Shown here piece by piece: positions 45,401-51,967 of a stretch of DNA of 64,000 bases. The position numbers were made by a program, and so were the translations under genes. A model generated the notes under the pieces. It was not told the origin of the DNA. It did not search any database and worked only from the letters and a program-made list of their open reading frames with translations. This stretch comes from SURF-21 sp964510515 (GTDB taxonomy: Bacteria > Actinomycetota > Geothermincolia > Geothermincolales > RBG-13-55-18): contig CAZEAU010000006.1 in the NCBI GenBank assembly GCA_964510515.1, forward strand, positions 21,643-85,642. The letters are read 5' to 3'. Each line of letters begins with the position of its first letter. Within the stretch, counting starts at the first letter, position 1.

Positions 45401-48380
45401 CGGCCTGTTGCACAACCTGGGCGTCAAGGTGCGGCTGAGGTTCTACGGCGCGATGCTGGGCATACCGCTAGGCCTGGACCTGCCGGGGGTCGGCTACGTG
45501 GACGGGGCCTATACCGGCCGTTTGCGCCATCCGGTGACCGGACAATGATAAGAGGTTGAGGAGATGTTCCTGCTCAAGAGACCGATACAGCTGATAGTGA
45601 ACATAGCCGTGGTGGTGCTCCTGGTGGCGGCGGTGGCCGCGGGCGCGGTGATGCTGCTGCCCTCGCGCAGCCCGCTCGGGCCCCTGCTGGGCAAGGTGGC
45701 CTCCGACGTGGACCTGCTCGGAAACATGCTCAAGAACACCAAGCCGGAAGCGGTGGCGCAGGCTATAAACGAGAATCCCGGTTTCATCTCCGAGCTGCTG
45801 AACGCCATGGTGGAGGAGGGGACGGTGGCGGTCATCGCCGACGTCTTGAACGACAACCCCGGGTTCCTGGTGGCGATGATGCCCTTCCTGGATCCGGAGT
45901 CCATCGCCTACGTGGCCAACAACGGCTCCGACCTCATCGTGGACCTCGTCGGCCACCTGGACCCCGGGGTCATCGCGGACGCGGTGAACGAGAATGGGGA
46001 GTTCGTGGCCGCCCTCCTGGGCTATCTCGACCCCGTGGCGCTAAGCGCCGGCATCAACGCCAACGGAGACTTCCTCTCCGCGGTGCTCTCACATCTGGAC
46101 CCCGGGGTCATCGCCGGGGTGGTCAACGCCAACGGCCCCTTCCTCACCGCCATCATGGGGCTCCTGGATCCTGCGGTCACGGGACAGATCGTCAACCAGA
46201 ACAGCCCCTTCCTGACGGCCCTGGTCTCTTACCTCGACCCGCCGGTGGTGGCGGGCGTGGTCAACGCCAACGGACGTATGCTCTCGGAATCGCTGAATTA
46301 CATAAATCCCGCGGTGATCGCCACGGTGGTGAACCAGAACGGCTCCTTCCTGTCGGCCATCATGGCCTACCTGAACCCGGCCGTGCTGGCCGGCGCGCTC
46401 AACCAGAACATCGCCACCGTGGTCCGGGTGACCCGCGCCATAAGCCCGGACTACGTGGCGGACATCCTCAACCGCACCACCATACTCTCGGCCAGCGCTC
46501 CCTATATGCAGCCCTACCCGGTGGCCCAGGCGCTGATGGGGGCCACGGACTTCGTCAACGATCTCGTGCGACTGCTGGATCCCGCCGTGGTGGTGGACAT
46601 CGTCAACTCCTCCATCGACCTGGTGGAGAGAACCGTGGACTACGTGGATCCGAAGTTCGCGGCGGACCTCATCAGCAATCAGGCCATGCTCTCGCGCATC
46701 CTGGGCCTCATGGACGTGCAGGTGCTGGCCAACGTGGTCAACGCCAACCCCCAGATGATGGCGGAGATGCTGCCCCTGCTCTCGCCTTCGGTGGGCGCGG
46801 GCGCGGGCGCGGGGGTGAACGACAACCCGGCGCTCATCGTGGAGGCGCTCAACGCCCTCAACCCGGCCATACTGGCGGGGGCCCTCAACGCCCACCCGGA
46901 GATAGCCGAGAGTCTCTCCCGGGCCATGCCGCCCTCCCTGGCGCCCTCCATCGCCTCCGGCCTCAACCGCAATCCGGAGTTCCTGGGTGAACTTTTGCAG
47001 AACCTCGACCCCGCCCCCATAGCGGCCGCCCTGGGAACACACACCGATTTCGTCTATGACCTCGTATCGCAGCTCCCGCCGGGGGTGGTCGCGCCCATGA
47101 TCAGGGGCTCCAACCGCAACCCGGCTTTTCTCGCCTCGCTCATCTCGCATCTCAGCGCGCAGACCATAGCGGGGGCGCTCAACGACAACCCCGACTTCCT
47201 CGAGACCCTGCTGGCCGGCCTGGACGGGAGTATGGGGAAGGCCATGGCCGAGGGCATATATGACAACTGGCTGGCGAAAAGGGATTTCCTCTCCGCCGTC
47301 ATCGGGGCGCTCGACCCCGCCGTGGTGGCCGCGGCGGTGAACGCCAACCCGGACTTCCTGGAGGGTTTCCTGGCCAATGCCAGCTCGCTCACGGCCGAAT
47401 ACCTGGCCAAGGGGATAAACGCCAACGTCGCGGCGAACCCCTTCGGATCCGACCTGCTCTCGGTGCTCGTCACCAACATATCGCCGCAGGCGGCGGGGGC
47501 CCTGGCCGAGGGCATCAACCGCAACGCGGCCGCCGACCCGGAGGACAACCTGCTCACGGGCCTGCTGGCGAACACCAACGGGGCCGCGGGCGCGGCCATC
47601 GCCGCGGGGCTGAACAACAACCCCGGCTTCATACGCGTGCTGGTGGAGAACATCAGCCCCACCGCGGCCGTGGCCACGGCCAACGCCGTCAATATCTCCT
47701 GTCAGAGGGCGCAGGCGGACCCCGTTAATCACGGCTTCCTGCGCAAGATGCTGGCCAACCTGGGGCCGGACGTCGCCCAGGCCTCCTCCGAGGGCCTGCT
47801 CAACAACACGGACCTGCAGGCCCTGGTGGGAGCGCTGATGAATAACCTCAGCGCGAACCTGGTGGCGCCGGTGCTCGCGGCCGGCCTGAACGGCAACCCG
47901 GCGGTGGGCAACATGCTCCCCGGGCTCCTGGGCACCCTGGACACCACCACGGCGCATACCATCGCCCTGGCGCTGAACGCCAACCCCGACATGACCAGCA
48001 TGCTGCTGGAGGAGCTGGACCCGGCCTTCGTGGCCGACCTGCTCGCGCAGAATACCGATTTTCTGGCCGGCGTCATCTCCAACCTGGACGGCGCCGTCAT
48101 CGCCGGGGCCGTAAACGCCGAGTACGGCATGCATGCGGACGGCGCCAGGGAGTCGCTGGTGGCGCGCATACTCACCTCCCCCTTCTTCAGCGGAGAGGAC
48201 CTGGCCGGACTGCTCAACGTGGCCGGATACAGGTTCCTGGTCGATTTGATCGCCCACCTCGACGCCGGACCCATCGCCGCCGCCATCAACAGCAGCGGCG
48301 AGACATTCCTGACCAAGCTGGTGGCCTTCCTGGACCCCGACGTGCTGGTCGCGGCCATCAAGGCGGACCGGATGCCCAAC
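39674..48380 (+). repeat. Coding repeat array, 69-bp and 78-bp periodicity across three genes
   Basis: Most of the three giant genes is built of units of 69 bp (23 codons) or 78 bp (26 codons). Neighbouring units can be nearly identical: 35 bp at 39986-40020 recur exactly 69 bp later at 40055-40089. The AACGCCAAC core (Asn-Ala-Asn) recurs very many times. Non-repeat breaks are the three N-terminal anchors and the C-terminal ends. Confidence 0.85.
42510..45548 (+). CDS. Giant membrane-anchored LDP/NxN repeat protein 2
   Basis: A paralogue of the preceding gene, 1012 residues, starting 19 nt after it. The N-terminal anchor is IQIAVNLVVIALLLALIAAG, with the shared (R/K)xPIQ start. Repeats of 23 residues (LDPEVLAGTVNASSDFTTAL and similar) dominate the first two thirds. 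Longer units with GxAIAxGLNxN-type cores follow. The last approximately 110 residues are repeat-free and include STYTFDPVTGINSRNYVVPP, FYMLTDMMADNDGM and YGAMLGIPLGLDLPGVGYVD, perhaps a small beta domain. No catalytic motif, sortase signal or second membrane helix is visible. Function unknown; a structural surface role is inferred. Confidence 0.85.
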   Translation: MLVRKPIQIAVNLVVIALLLALIAAGVVMLLPIKGGLGTLLGKMSSQRYTLAGIIEGLDPVQVARAINDNPEFLVQLLKELEHPENQEATAAAINDNPEFLVTLLSFVDPEPIAKAVNENGDLIAGLLPLLDPEVLAGTVNASSDFTTALLPELDPGVIALIVNLNGPFLTDLVSYLDPAVLAAAANANPGLTADLLKALDAAVVAAAVNANGSWLTSLLLLLDPAPTAQAINANPDFISRLLRGLNPRVLASSVNANSAFLVGMTRYLNPDIVVRTVNENKNFIIGVVDRMDPRAAADIASDQVVLTRILGLLNPAPIAGALNQNAQFVKEVMGLLDPQGLAASLNGTGDAVAAIIAHLDDSLLKHITDNEAFLKDVVDLVDTSVLASAINANSAFITSLIANLPPSLGRAAAEGLNLSPEFLDRVISTSNPDFLAGLLESAGDFLDALIANLDPVVARAVAAGANANPTLVDAALDNLDVDALLYVLGQTTGFSEELSAHLSPLAAAAIAIGLNNNGDFISTLIAHLNADGLAQILANHPETTRQLSAYLDAHFARALAGGLNAGGSFLERLIHYLDPAVIADALDENPEMTRDLLALLDADLGRAIAGAVNRKPGFLVEVLANLDAETGKAMAEGTNLNTSGFLSELLKWLDSGVAVAAGKALDYADPGFLTELVGNLNATTGRNMAEAANEAEAMAKSQGRKSLMQVLMENMAPETAQALAEGLNQSADRNPGFITSLVVNLNQTTGEAVGRGLNALAVGEGSSDFFKVLDITLGGTEPHTLQAISGALETPQGKAFLNALLDSLDAEKLGLGVNAGIDAAPGHFLRSSLFATDADMMARITAGPGMDLAKELLGVNPAAPLLDASKVAGALGGGIESLLKGILSELSAEGIAAEMKGIVSLGSTYTFDPVTGINSRNYVVPPGTNAFYMLTDMMADNDGMAQVIADALTNSIRDDTANTGLLHNLGVKVRLRFYGAMLGIPLGLDLPGVGYVDGAYTGRLRHPVTGQ

Positions 48381-48563
48381 TACAAGGCGGGCATACGCGG
48401 GGGAGGGGTCAAGGACCTCAACACCCACCTCTACGTCTATCAAGCCATGGGCCTGCCCATCCCGCTGGGCCCGGCCAACTTCAAGGTCTTCGACGCCGAC
48501 GTCTATATCCCCCCGGACATCCCGGAAATGCCGCCATACCCCGGCCCGGCTCCGCCCTGGTGA
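45564..48563 (+). CDS. Giant membrane-anchored LDP/NxN repeat protein 3
   Basis: The third paralogue, 999 residues, starting 15 nt after the second. The anchor KRPIQLIVNIAVVVLLVAAV is closest to that of protein 2. Regular units such as LDPGVIAGVVNANGPFLTAI and LDPPVVAGVVNANGRMLSE fill residues of about 110-330; later units are longer and more varied. The C-terminus has LNTHLYVYQAMGLPIPLGPA and ends in a Pro-rich stretch (PPYPGPAPPW). The LYVYQAMGLPIPLG segment resembles RFYGAMLGIPLGL of protein 2, so a common C-terminal module is likely. Each of the three ends at nearly the same length, which argues for an assembled complex or bundle. Confidence 0.85.
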   Translation: MFLLKRPIQLIVNIAVVVLLVAAVAAGAVMLLPSRSPLGPLLGKVASDVDLLGNMLKNTKPEAVAQAINENPGFISELLNAMVEEGTVAVIADVLNDNPGFLVAMMPFLDPESIAYVANNGSDLIVDLVGHLDPGVIADAVNENGEFVAALLGYLDPVALSAGINANGDFLSAVLSHLDPGVIAGVVNANGPFLTAIMGLLDPAVTGQIVNQNSPFLTALVSYLDPPVVAGVVNANGRMLSESLNYINPAVIATVVNQNGSFLSAIMAYLNPAVLAGALNQNIATVVRVTRAISPDYVADILNRTTILSASAPYMQPYPVAQALMGATDFVNDLVRLLDPAVVVDIVNSSIDLVERTVDYVDPKFAADLISNQAMLSRILGLMDVQVLANVVNANPQMMAEMLPLLSPSVGAGAGAGVNDNPALIVEALNALNPAILAGALNAHPEIAESLSRAMPPSLAPSIASGLNRNPEFLGELLQNLDPAPIAAALGTHTDFVYDLVSQLPPGVVAPMIRGSNRNPAFLASLISHLSAQTIAGALNDNPDFLETLLAGLDGSMGKAMAEGIYDNWLAKRDFLSAVIGALDPAVVAAAVNANPDFLEGFLANASSLTAEYLAKGINANVAANPFGSDLLSVLVTNISPQAAGALAEGINRNAAADPEDNLLTGLLANTNGAAGAAIAAGLNNNPGFIRVLVENISPTAAVATANAVNISCQRAQADPVNHGFLRKMLANLGPDVAQASSEGLLNNTDLQALVGALMNNLSANLVAPVLAAGLNGNPAVGNMLPGLLGTLDTTTAHTIALALNANPDMTSMLLEELDPAFVADLLAQNTDFLAGVISNLDGAVIAGAVNAEYGMHADGARESLVARILTSPFFSGEDLAGLLNVAGYRFLVDLIAHLDAGPIAAAINSSGETFLTKLVAFLDPDVLVAAIKADRMPNYKAGIRGGGVKDLNTHLYVYQAMGLPIPLGPANFKVFDADVYIPPDIPEMPPYPGPAPPW

Positions 48564-48675
48564 CGCCGCCGCCCGCTCGCCGGGAAGGCCGCCCTTGCGG
48601 GGGAAGCACCGCCCCGATACCGGGCTCTTGCATGCATGGGAGCGCTCATCGACCCCGGAGGGGGCCGCGAGGCCG

Positions 48676-48704
48676 TTGACAGCCCCTGCGGCAGGGACTA
48701 TAAT
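48676..48704 (+). promoter_or_regulatory. Consensus sigma-70 type promoter of the ABC exporter genes
   Basis: TTGACA (48676-48681) and TATAAT (48699-48704) with a 17-bp spacer are a perfect consensus. Transcription would start near 48711, about 28 nt before the ATPase ATG. Confidence 0.88.
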
Positions 48705-48738
48705 TCACAACGTTTGTTAGCAATGCTAAAGGTTGAAG

Positions 48739-49725
48739 ATGGAAGCAATTATCGAAGTCAGCCAGCTGGTAAAAAAGTACGATGAGCTGACGGCGGTCAA
48801 GGAGATATCCTTCACGGTGCGCAGGGGAGAGATCTTCGGATTCCTCGGGCCCAACGGAGCCGGCAAGACCACCACCATCAACATGCTCTGCACCCTGCTC
48901 AAGCCGACCTCGGGAAGGGCCACCCTGGACGGCTGCGACGTGGTGGCGGACAGGGAGCGGGTGCGCGAATCCATCGGTCTGGTCTTTCAGGACCCCTCGC
49001 TCGACGATCGCCTGACCGCGCGCGAGAACCTCGAGTTCCACGCCTACGCCTACCGCGTGCCCAAGGCGGAGAGGGGCGCGCGCATCCGCGAGGTGCTGGA
49101 GATGGTGGAGCTGATGGACCGCGAGAAGGACCGCGTGCAGACCTTCTCAGGGGGGATGAAGCGCAGGCTGGAGATAGCGCGCGGCCTGCTGCATTATCCC
49201 AAGGTGCTCTTTCTGGACGAGCCCACTATCGGCCTGGACCCCCAGACGCGCAACTCCATCTGGGCCTATATCCAGGACCTGAAGAAACGCCATGACATCA
49301 CCATCTTCCTCACCACCCACTACATGGACGAGGCGGAGAACTGCGACCGCATCGCTATCATCGATTACGGGGAGATAATCGCCCTGGATGCCCCGGAGGG
49401 GCTCAAGAGCGAGGTGGGGGGCGACGTGGTCAAGCTGATCACCGAGGACGACGCGGAGGCGGAGCGGGTGCTGATGCGGGACTTCGGGGTGAGCATGATA
49501 CAGGACCGCGATTGCCTGTGCTTCGAGGTCGAGAGCGGGGAGAGATTCATACCGCGCTTCATACGCGATTTCCCGCTGGCGGTCAACTCCATCAGCGTGC
49601 GGCGCCCGACCCTGGACGACGTCTTCCTCAAGCTCACCGGACGCGAGATCCGCCCCGAGAACGCGGACAGCAAGGCCAACCTGCGCGCCTTCGTGCGCGA
49701 GCGCAGGAGACCGACGAGGAGGTAG
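48739..49725 (+). CDS. ABC exporter ATPase, DrrA/CcmA-like
   Basis: A 328-residue ATP-binding subunit of an ABC-2 type exporter. Motifs are Walker A LGPNGAGKTTTINML, Q-loop VFQDPSLDDRLTARENL, signature FSGGMKRRLEIARGLL, Walker B VLFLDEPTIGLDP and switch histidine TTHYMDEAE. The C-terminal approximately 90 residues with RRPTLDDVFLKLTGREI are typical of the DrrA subgroup linked to drug, lipid or polymer export. AAAGG six bases before supports ATG 48739 over TTG 48733. The permease gene follows after 9 nt. The substrate cannot be told. Confidence 0.94.
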   Translation: MEAIIEVSQLVKKYDELTAVKEISFTVRRGEIFGFLGPNGAGKTTTINMLCTLLKPTSGRATLDGCDVVADRERVRESIGLVFQDPSLDDRLTARENLEFHAYAYRVPKAERGARIREVLEMVELMDREKDRVQTFSGGMKRRLEIARGLLHYPKVLFLDEPTIGLDPQTRNSIWAYIQDLKKRHDITIFLTTHYMDEAENCDRIAIIDYGEIIALDAPEGLKSEVGGDVVKLITEDDAEAERVLMRDFGVSMIQDRDCLCFEVESGERFIPRFIRDFPLAVNSISVRRPTLDDVFLKLTGREIRPENADSKANLRAFVRERRRPTRR

Positions 49726-49734
49726 GCGGGGACT

Positions 49735-50664
49735 ATGCAGCAGCGGTGCGCGCCGGGCGCGGCGGAGGGCTCGAGCTGGGCGGCTCGCCTGGCCACGGGC
49801 ATATACATCACCTGGATGCGGGATGTGAAGCGCTTCTTCCGCGACCGCATCCGCCTCGTCGGGGCCATCGCGCAGCCCCTCGTCTACCTTTTCCTGCTGG
49901 GCACGGGCCTGCAGTCCGCTTTCCAGTCCTTCGGGAGCGGGGAGACGCGCTACGTGACCTTCATGTTTCCCGGCATCCTGTGCATGACCGTGCTCTTCAC
50001 CTCCATGTTCTCGGCCATCTCCATCATCTGGGACCGGGAGTTCGGCTTCCTCAAGGAGATGCTGGTGGCCCCCATACCGCGTTCCTCCATCGCGGTGGGC
50101 AAGGTTCTGGGCGGCGCCACCACCGCCCTCATGCAGGGCCTCATGCTGCTGCTCTTCATGCCCCTGGCGGGGATACCGTACAACCTGGAGAAGATCGCCA
50201 TGATGCTGCTGGTGATGTTTCTGCTCTCCATCAGCCTGACTTCCTTCGGGGTGGCCTTCGCCGCCCGCATGCGCTCCATGGAGGCCTTCCCCATCATGAT
50301 GAATTTCCTGCTCATGCCGATGTTCTTCCTCTCCGGAGCCATGTTCCCCCTGCAGGACCTGCCGGGATGGATGGGGGTGCTGACCAAGATAAACCCCATG
50401 AGCTACGCCGTGGACGCCGTGCGCGGCGTAGCGCTCAAGGGCATCACCATCTCCTCGGCCGCCATGAGCCTGCCCGCCGTGCCCGCGCACCTGGCCGCGG
50501 ACCCCGAGTTCGTCGCCTGGATGGGCAAGGTCAAGGAACTCCTGCCCCAGACGCCCCAAATGCAGGTGCAGTATTACCCCCTGGGCATCAGCCTCCTCAT
50601 CGTGGTGGGCTTCGGCGTCTGCCTCATGGCCATCGCCGTTCTGCAGTTCAACCGCCAGGACTGA
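49735..50664 (+). CDS. ABC-2 type exporter permease
   Basis: A 309-residue membrane protein with six likely helices. It has YITWMRDVKRFFRDRIRLVG at the N-terminus, IWDREFGFLKEMLVAPIPRS (the family's cytoplasmic loop), and FLLMPMFFLSGAMFPLQDLP with INPMSYAVDAVRG, all typical of DrrB/ABC-2 permeases. A loop of about 50 residues before the last helix is external. GAGGAGGTAGGCGGGG precedes the ATG. It forms a transporter with the preceding ATPase. A GC hairpin (CCGCCC...GGGCGG) follows the stop, without a T run. Confidence 0.93.
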   Translation: MQQRCAPGAAEGSSWAARLATGIYITWMRDVKRFFRDRIRLVGAIAQPLVYLFLLGTGLQSAFQSFGSGETRYVTFMFPGILCMTVLFTSMFSAISIIWDREFGFLKEMLVAPIPRSSIAVGKVLGGATTALMQGLMLLLFMPLAGIPYNLEKIAMMLLVMFLLSISLTSFGVAFAARMRSMEAFPIMMNFLLMPMFFLSGAMFPLQDLPGWMGVLTKINPMSYAVDAVRGVALKGITISSAAMSLPAVPAHLAADPEFVAWMGKVKELLPQTPQMQVQYYPLGISLLIVVGFGVCLMAIAVLQFNRQD

Positions 50665-50787
50665 GCCGCCCCCGCGCGCGGGCGGGCCAAGCGGAAGCCG
50701 CGGCGGCACCGTCGCCGGGGATGGCTTTGGTGCCGGGAGGGCACCCCGCAGGATTCCCGCGGGGAAGAACAGTGTTATAATCCCGGT

Positions 50788-51144
50788 ATGGTCGACGAAA
50801 CGCCGTGTGTGACAATCACCGCCTCCGGCCCGATCAAGCCTGGCCACAAGGCTCCATGTTCTTCCCCCGGGCAGGAGACAGACGGTCAATGCCATCTCGC
50901 TCCGCAGCATCAATCGGGGGGGCGGGATGAGCCGCATTCCCTCGCCGGGCCATCATATTCCGCGCCGACCGGGAGGCGCTCCCGAACACCGCCCGCCGCG
51001 CCGGGCCGCAGGGGGCGAGCCTCATGCTGCGGGGGGCGGCGGATGAGTGAAGCGGACGCTGCAGGGCGGCGGGCGGATTTCGCGCAGGGGAAGGCACGGC
51101 AGGGGATGGACGCGGGGCAGGTTCCTGCCGGGAGGGGCTCATGA
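50788..51144 (+). CDS. Doubtful 118-residue open frame ahead of the response regulator
   Basis: The 476-nt stretch 50665-51140 has no recognisable gene. One frame is open from ATG 50788 to a stop that overlaps the next gene's ATG (ATGA). A TATAAT hexamer (50776-50781) stands six bases before that ATG, as for a leaderless message. The predicted product is rich in Gly, Pro, Arg and Ser, has no motif, and looks like translated non-coding GC-rich DNA. It is recorded because of the promoter and the overlap. Confidence 0.2.
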   Translation: MVDETPCVTITASGPIKPGHKAPCSSPGQETDGQCHLAPQHQSGGRDEPHSLAGPSYSAPTGRRSRTPPAAPGRRGRASCCGGRRMSEADAAGRRADFAQGKARQGMDAGQVPAGRGS

Positions 51145-51809
51145 AGGAGCCCATTCGCGTCGCCATCGTGGACGATCACGAGATAGTCCGCATGGGGGTC
51201 AACCGCGTGCTGGACGGCGTGAGCGGCGTGTGCGTAGTGGGGGAGGCCGAGAACGGCCGCCAGGCCCTGGAGATGGCGAGGCGCGAGATGCCCCAGGTGA
51301 TGCTGGTGGACGTCAAGATGCCGGACATCAGCGGCATCGAGGTGGTGCGCAAGCTCAAGGAGGACCCCGCGACCTCCGCCATAGAGGCCATCATTCTCAC
51401 CGTTTACGATGACCTGGAGACGGCGGCGGAGGCCATACGCGCCGGCGCCATCGGATACATCCTCAAGGACAGCGGGAGGGAGCAGCTGCTCAAGGCCATA
51501 CGCGCTGCGGCCGAGGGCATGCCCCTCGTGGCGCCGTCCATAACCCGCGGGCTGGTGGCGGCGCTGCACAGGCAGGACGACGGGGTGGGCGCCGGCACGG
51601 GAGAGGAGAATCCCCTGCTCTCCCTCACCGGGCGGGAGTTGGACGTGATACGGCTCGTGGCCAGGGGGCACAGCAACAAAGCGGTGGCACGGGAGCTGGA
51701 CATAACCATCAGCACCGTGAAGACCCACCTGCGCAATATCTACCGCAAGCTGGGGGTGGAGGACCGCGCCCAGCTCATCATCAAGGCCATAAAAAACGGC
51801 ATCCCTTGA
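51141..51809 (+). CDS. NarL/FixJ-family response regulator
   Basis: A 222-residue two-component regulator. The receiver domain has the acidic pair DD at 11-12 (VAIVDDHEIVRMGV), phospho-acceptor Asp57 in VMLVDVKMPD, and Lys109 in GYILKDS. The C-terminal LuxR-type helix-turn-helix shows LTGRELDVIRLVARGHSNKA and ISTVKTHLRNIYRKLGV. No histidine kinase gene is next to it, so its partner is elsewhere. It lies between an ABC exporter and a SpoIID-like secreted protein and could control either, but this is only positional inference. Confidence 0.94.
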   Translation: MKEPIRVAIVDDHEIVRMGVNRVLDGVSGVCVVGEAENGRQALEMARREMPQVMLVDVKMPDISGIEVVRKLKEDPATSAIEAIILTVYDDLETAAEAIRAGAIGYILKDSGREQLLKAIRAAAEGMPLVAPSITRGLVAALHRQDDGVGAGTGEENPLLSLTGRELDVIRLVARGHSNKAVARELDITISTVKTHLRNIYRKLGVEDRAQLIIKAIKNGIP

Positions 51810-51918
51810 AGGGGAGGGTGCGCGGCACGGGCCGGGCGCCCCTCCTCCCTTCGTCCGCGGCCCCCGTCCCTCATCCCCGCGGGCTCCGCGGCCGATATGG
51901 ATATGGCGCCAACGACGC

Positions 51919-51946
51919 TTGAAGGACTGTGGATAAATGATATTAT
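51919..51946 (+). promoter_or_regulatory. Probable promoter of the SpoIID-like gene
   Basis: TTGAAG (51919-51924) and TATTAT (51941-51946) are separated by 16 bp in an AT-rich stretch. A start near 51953 would give a leader of only about 15 nt, in keeping with the lack of a ribosome site before the GTG at 51968. Confidence 0.5.
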
Positions 51947-51967
51947 TGTTAATTAGCAAATAGTATT

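Noticed and set aside
50788..51140. Degraded histidine kinase upstream of the response regulator
   Set aside because: No H-box, ATP-binding (N, G1) or membrane segments can be found in any frame.
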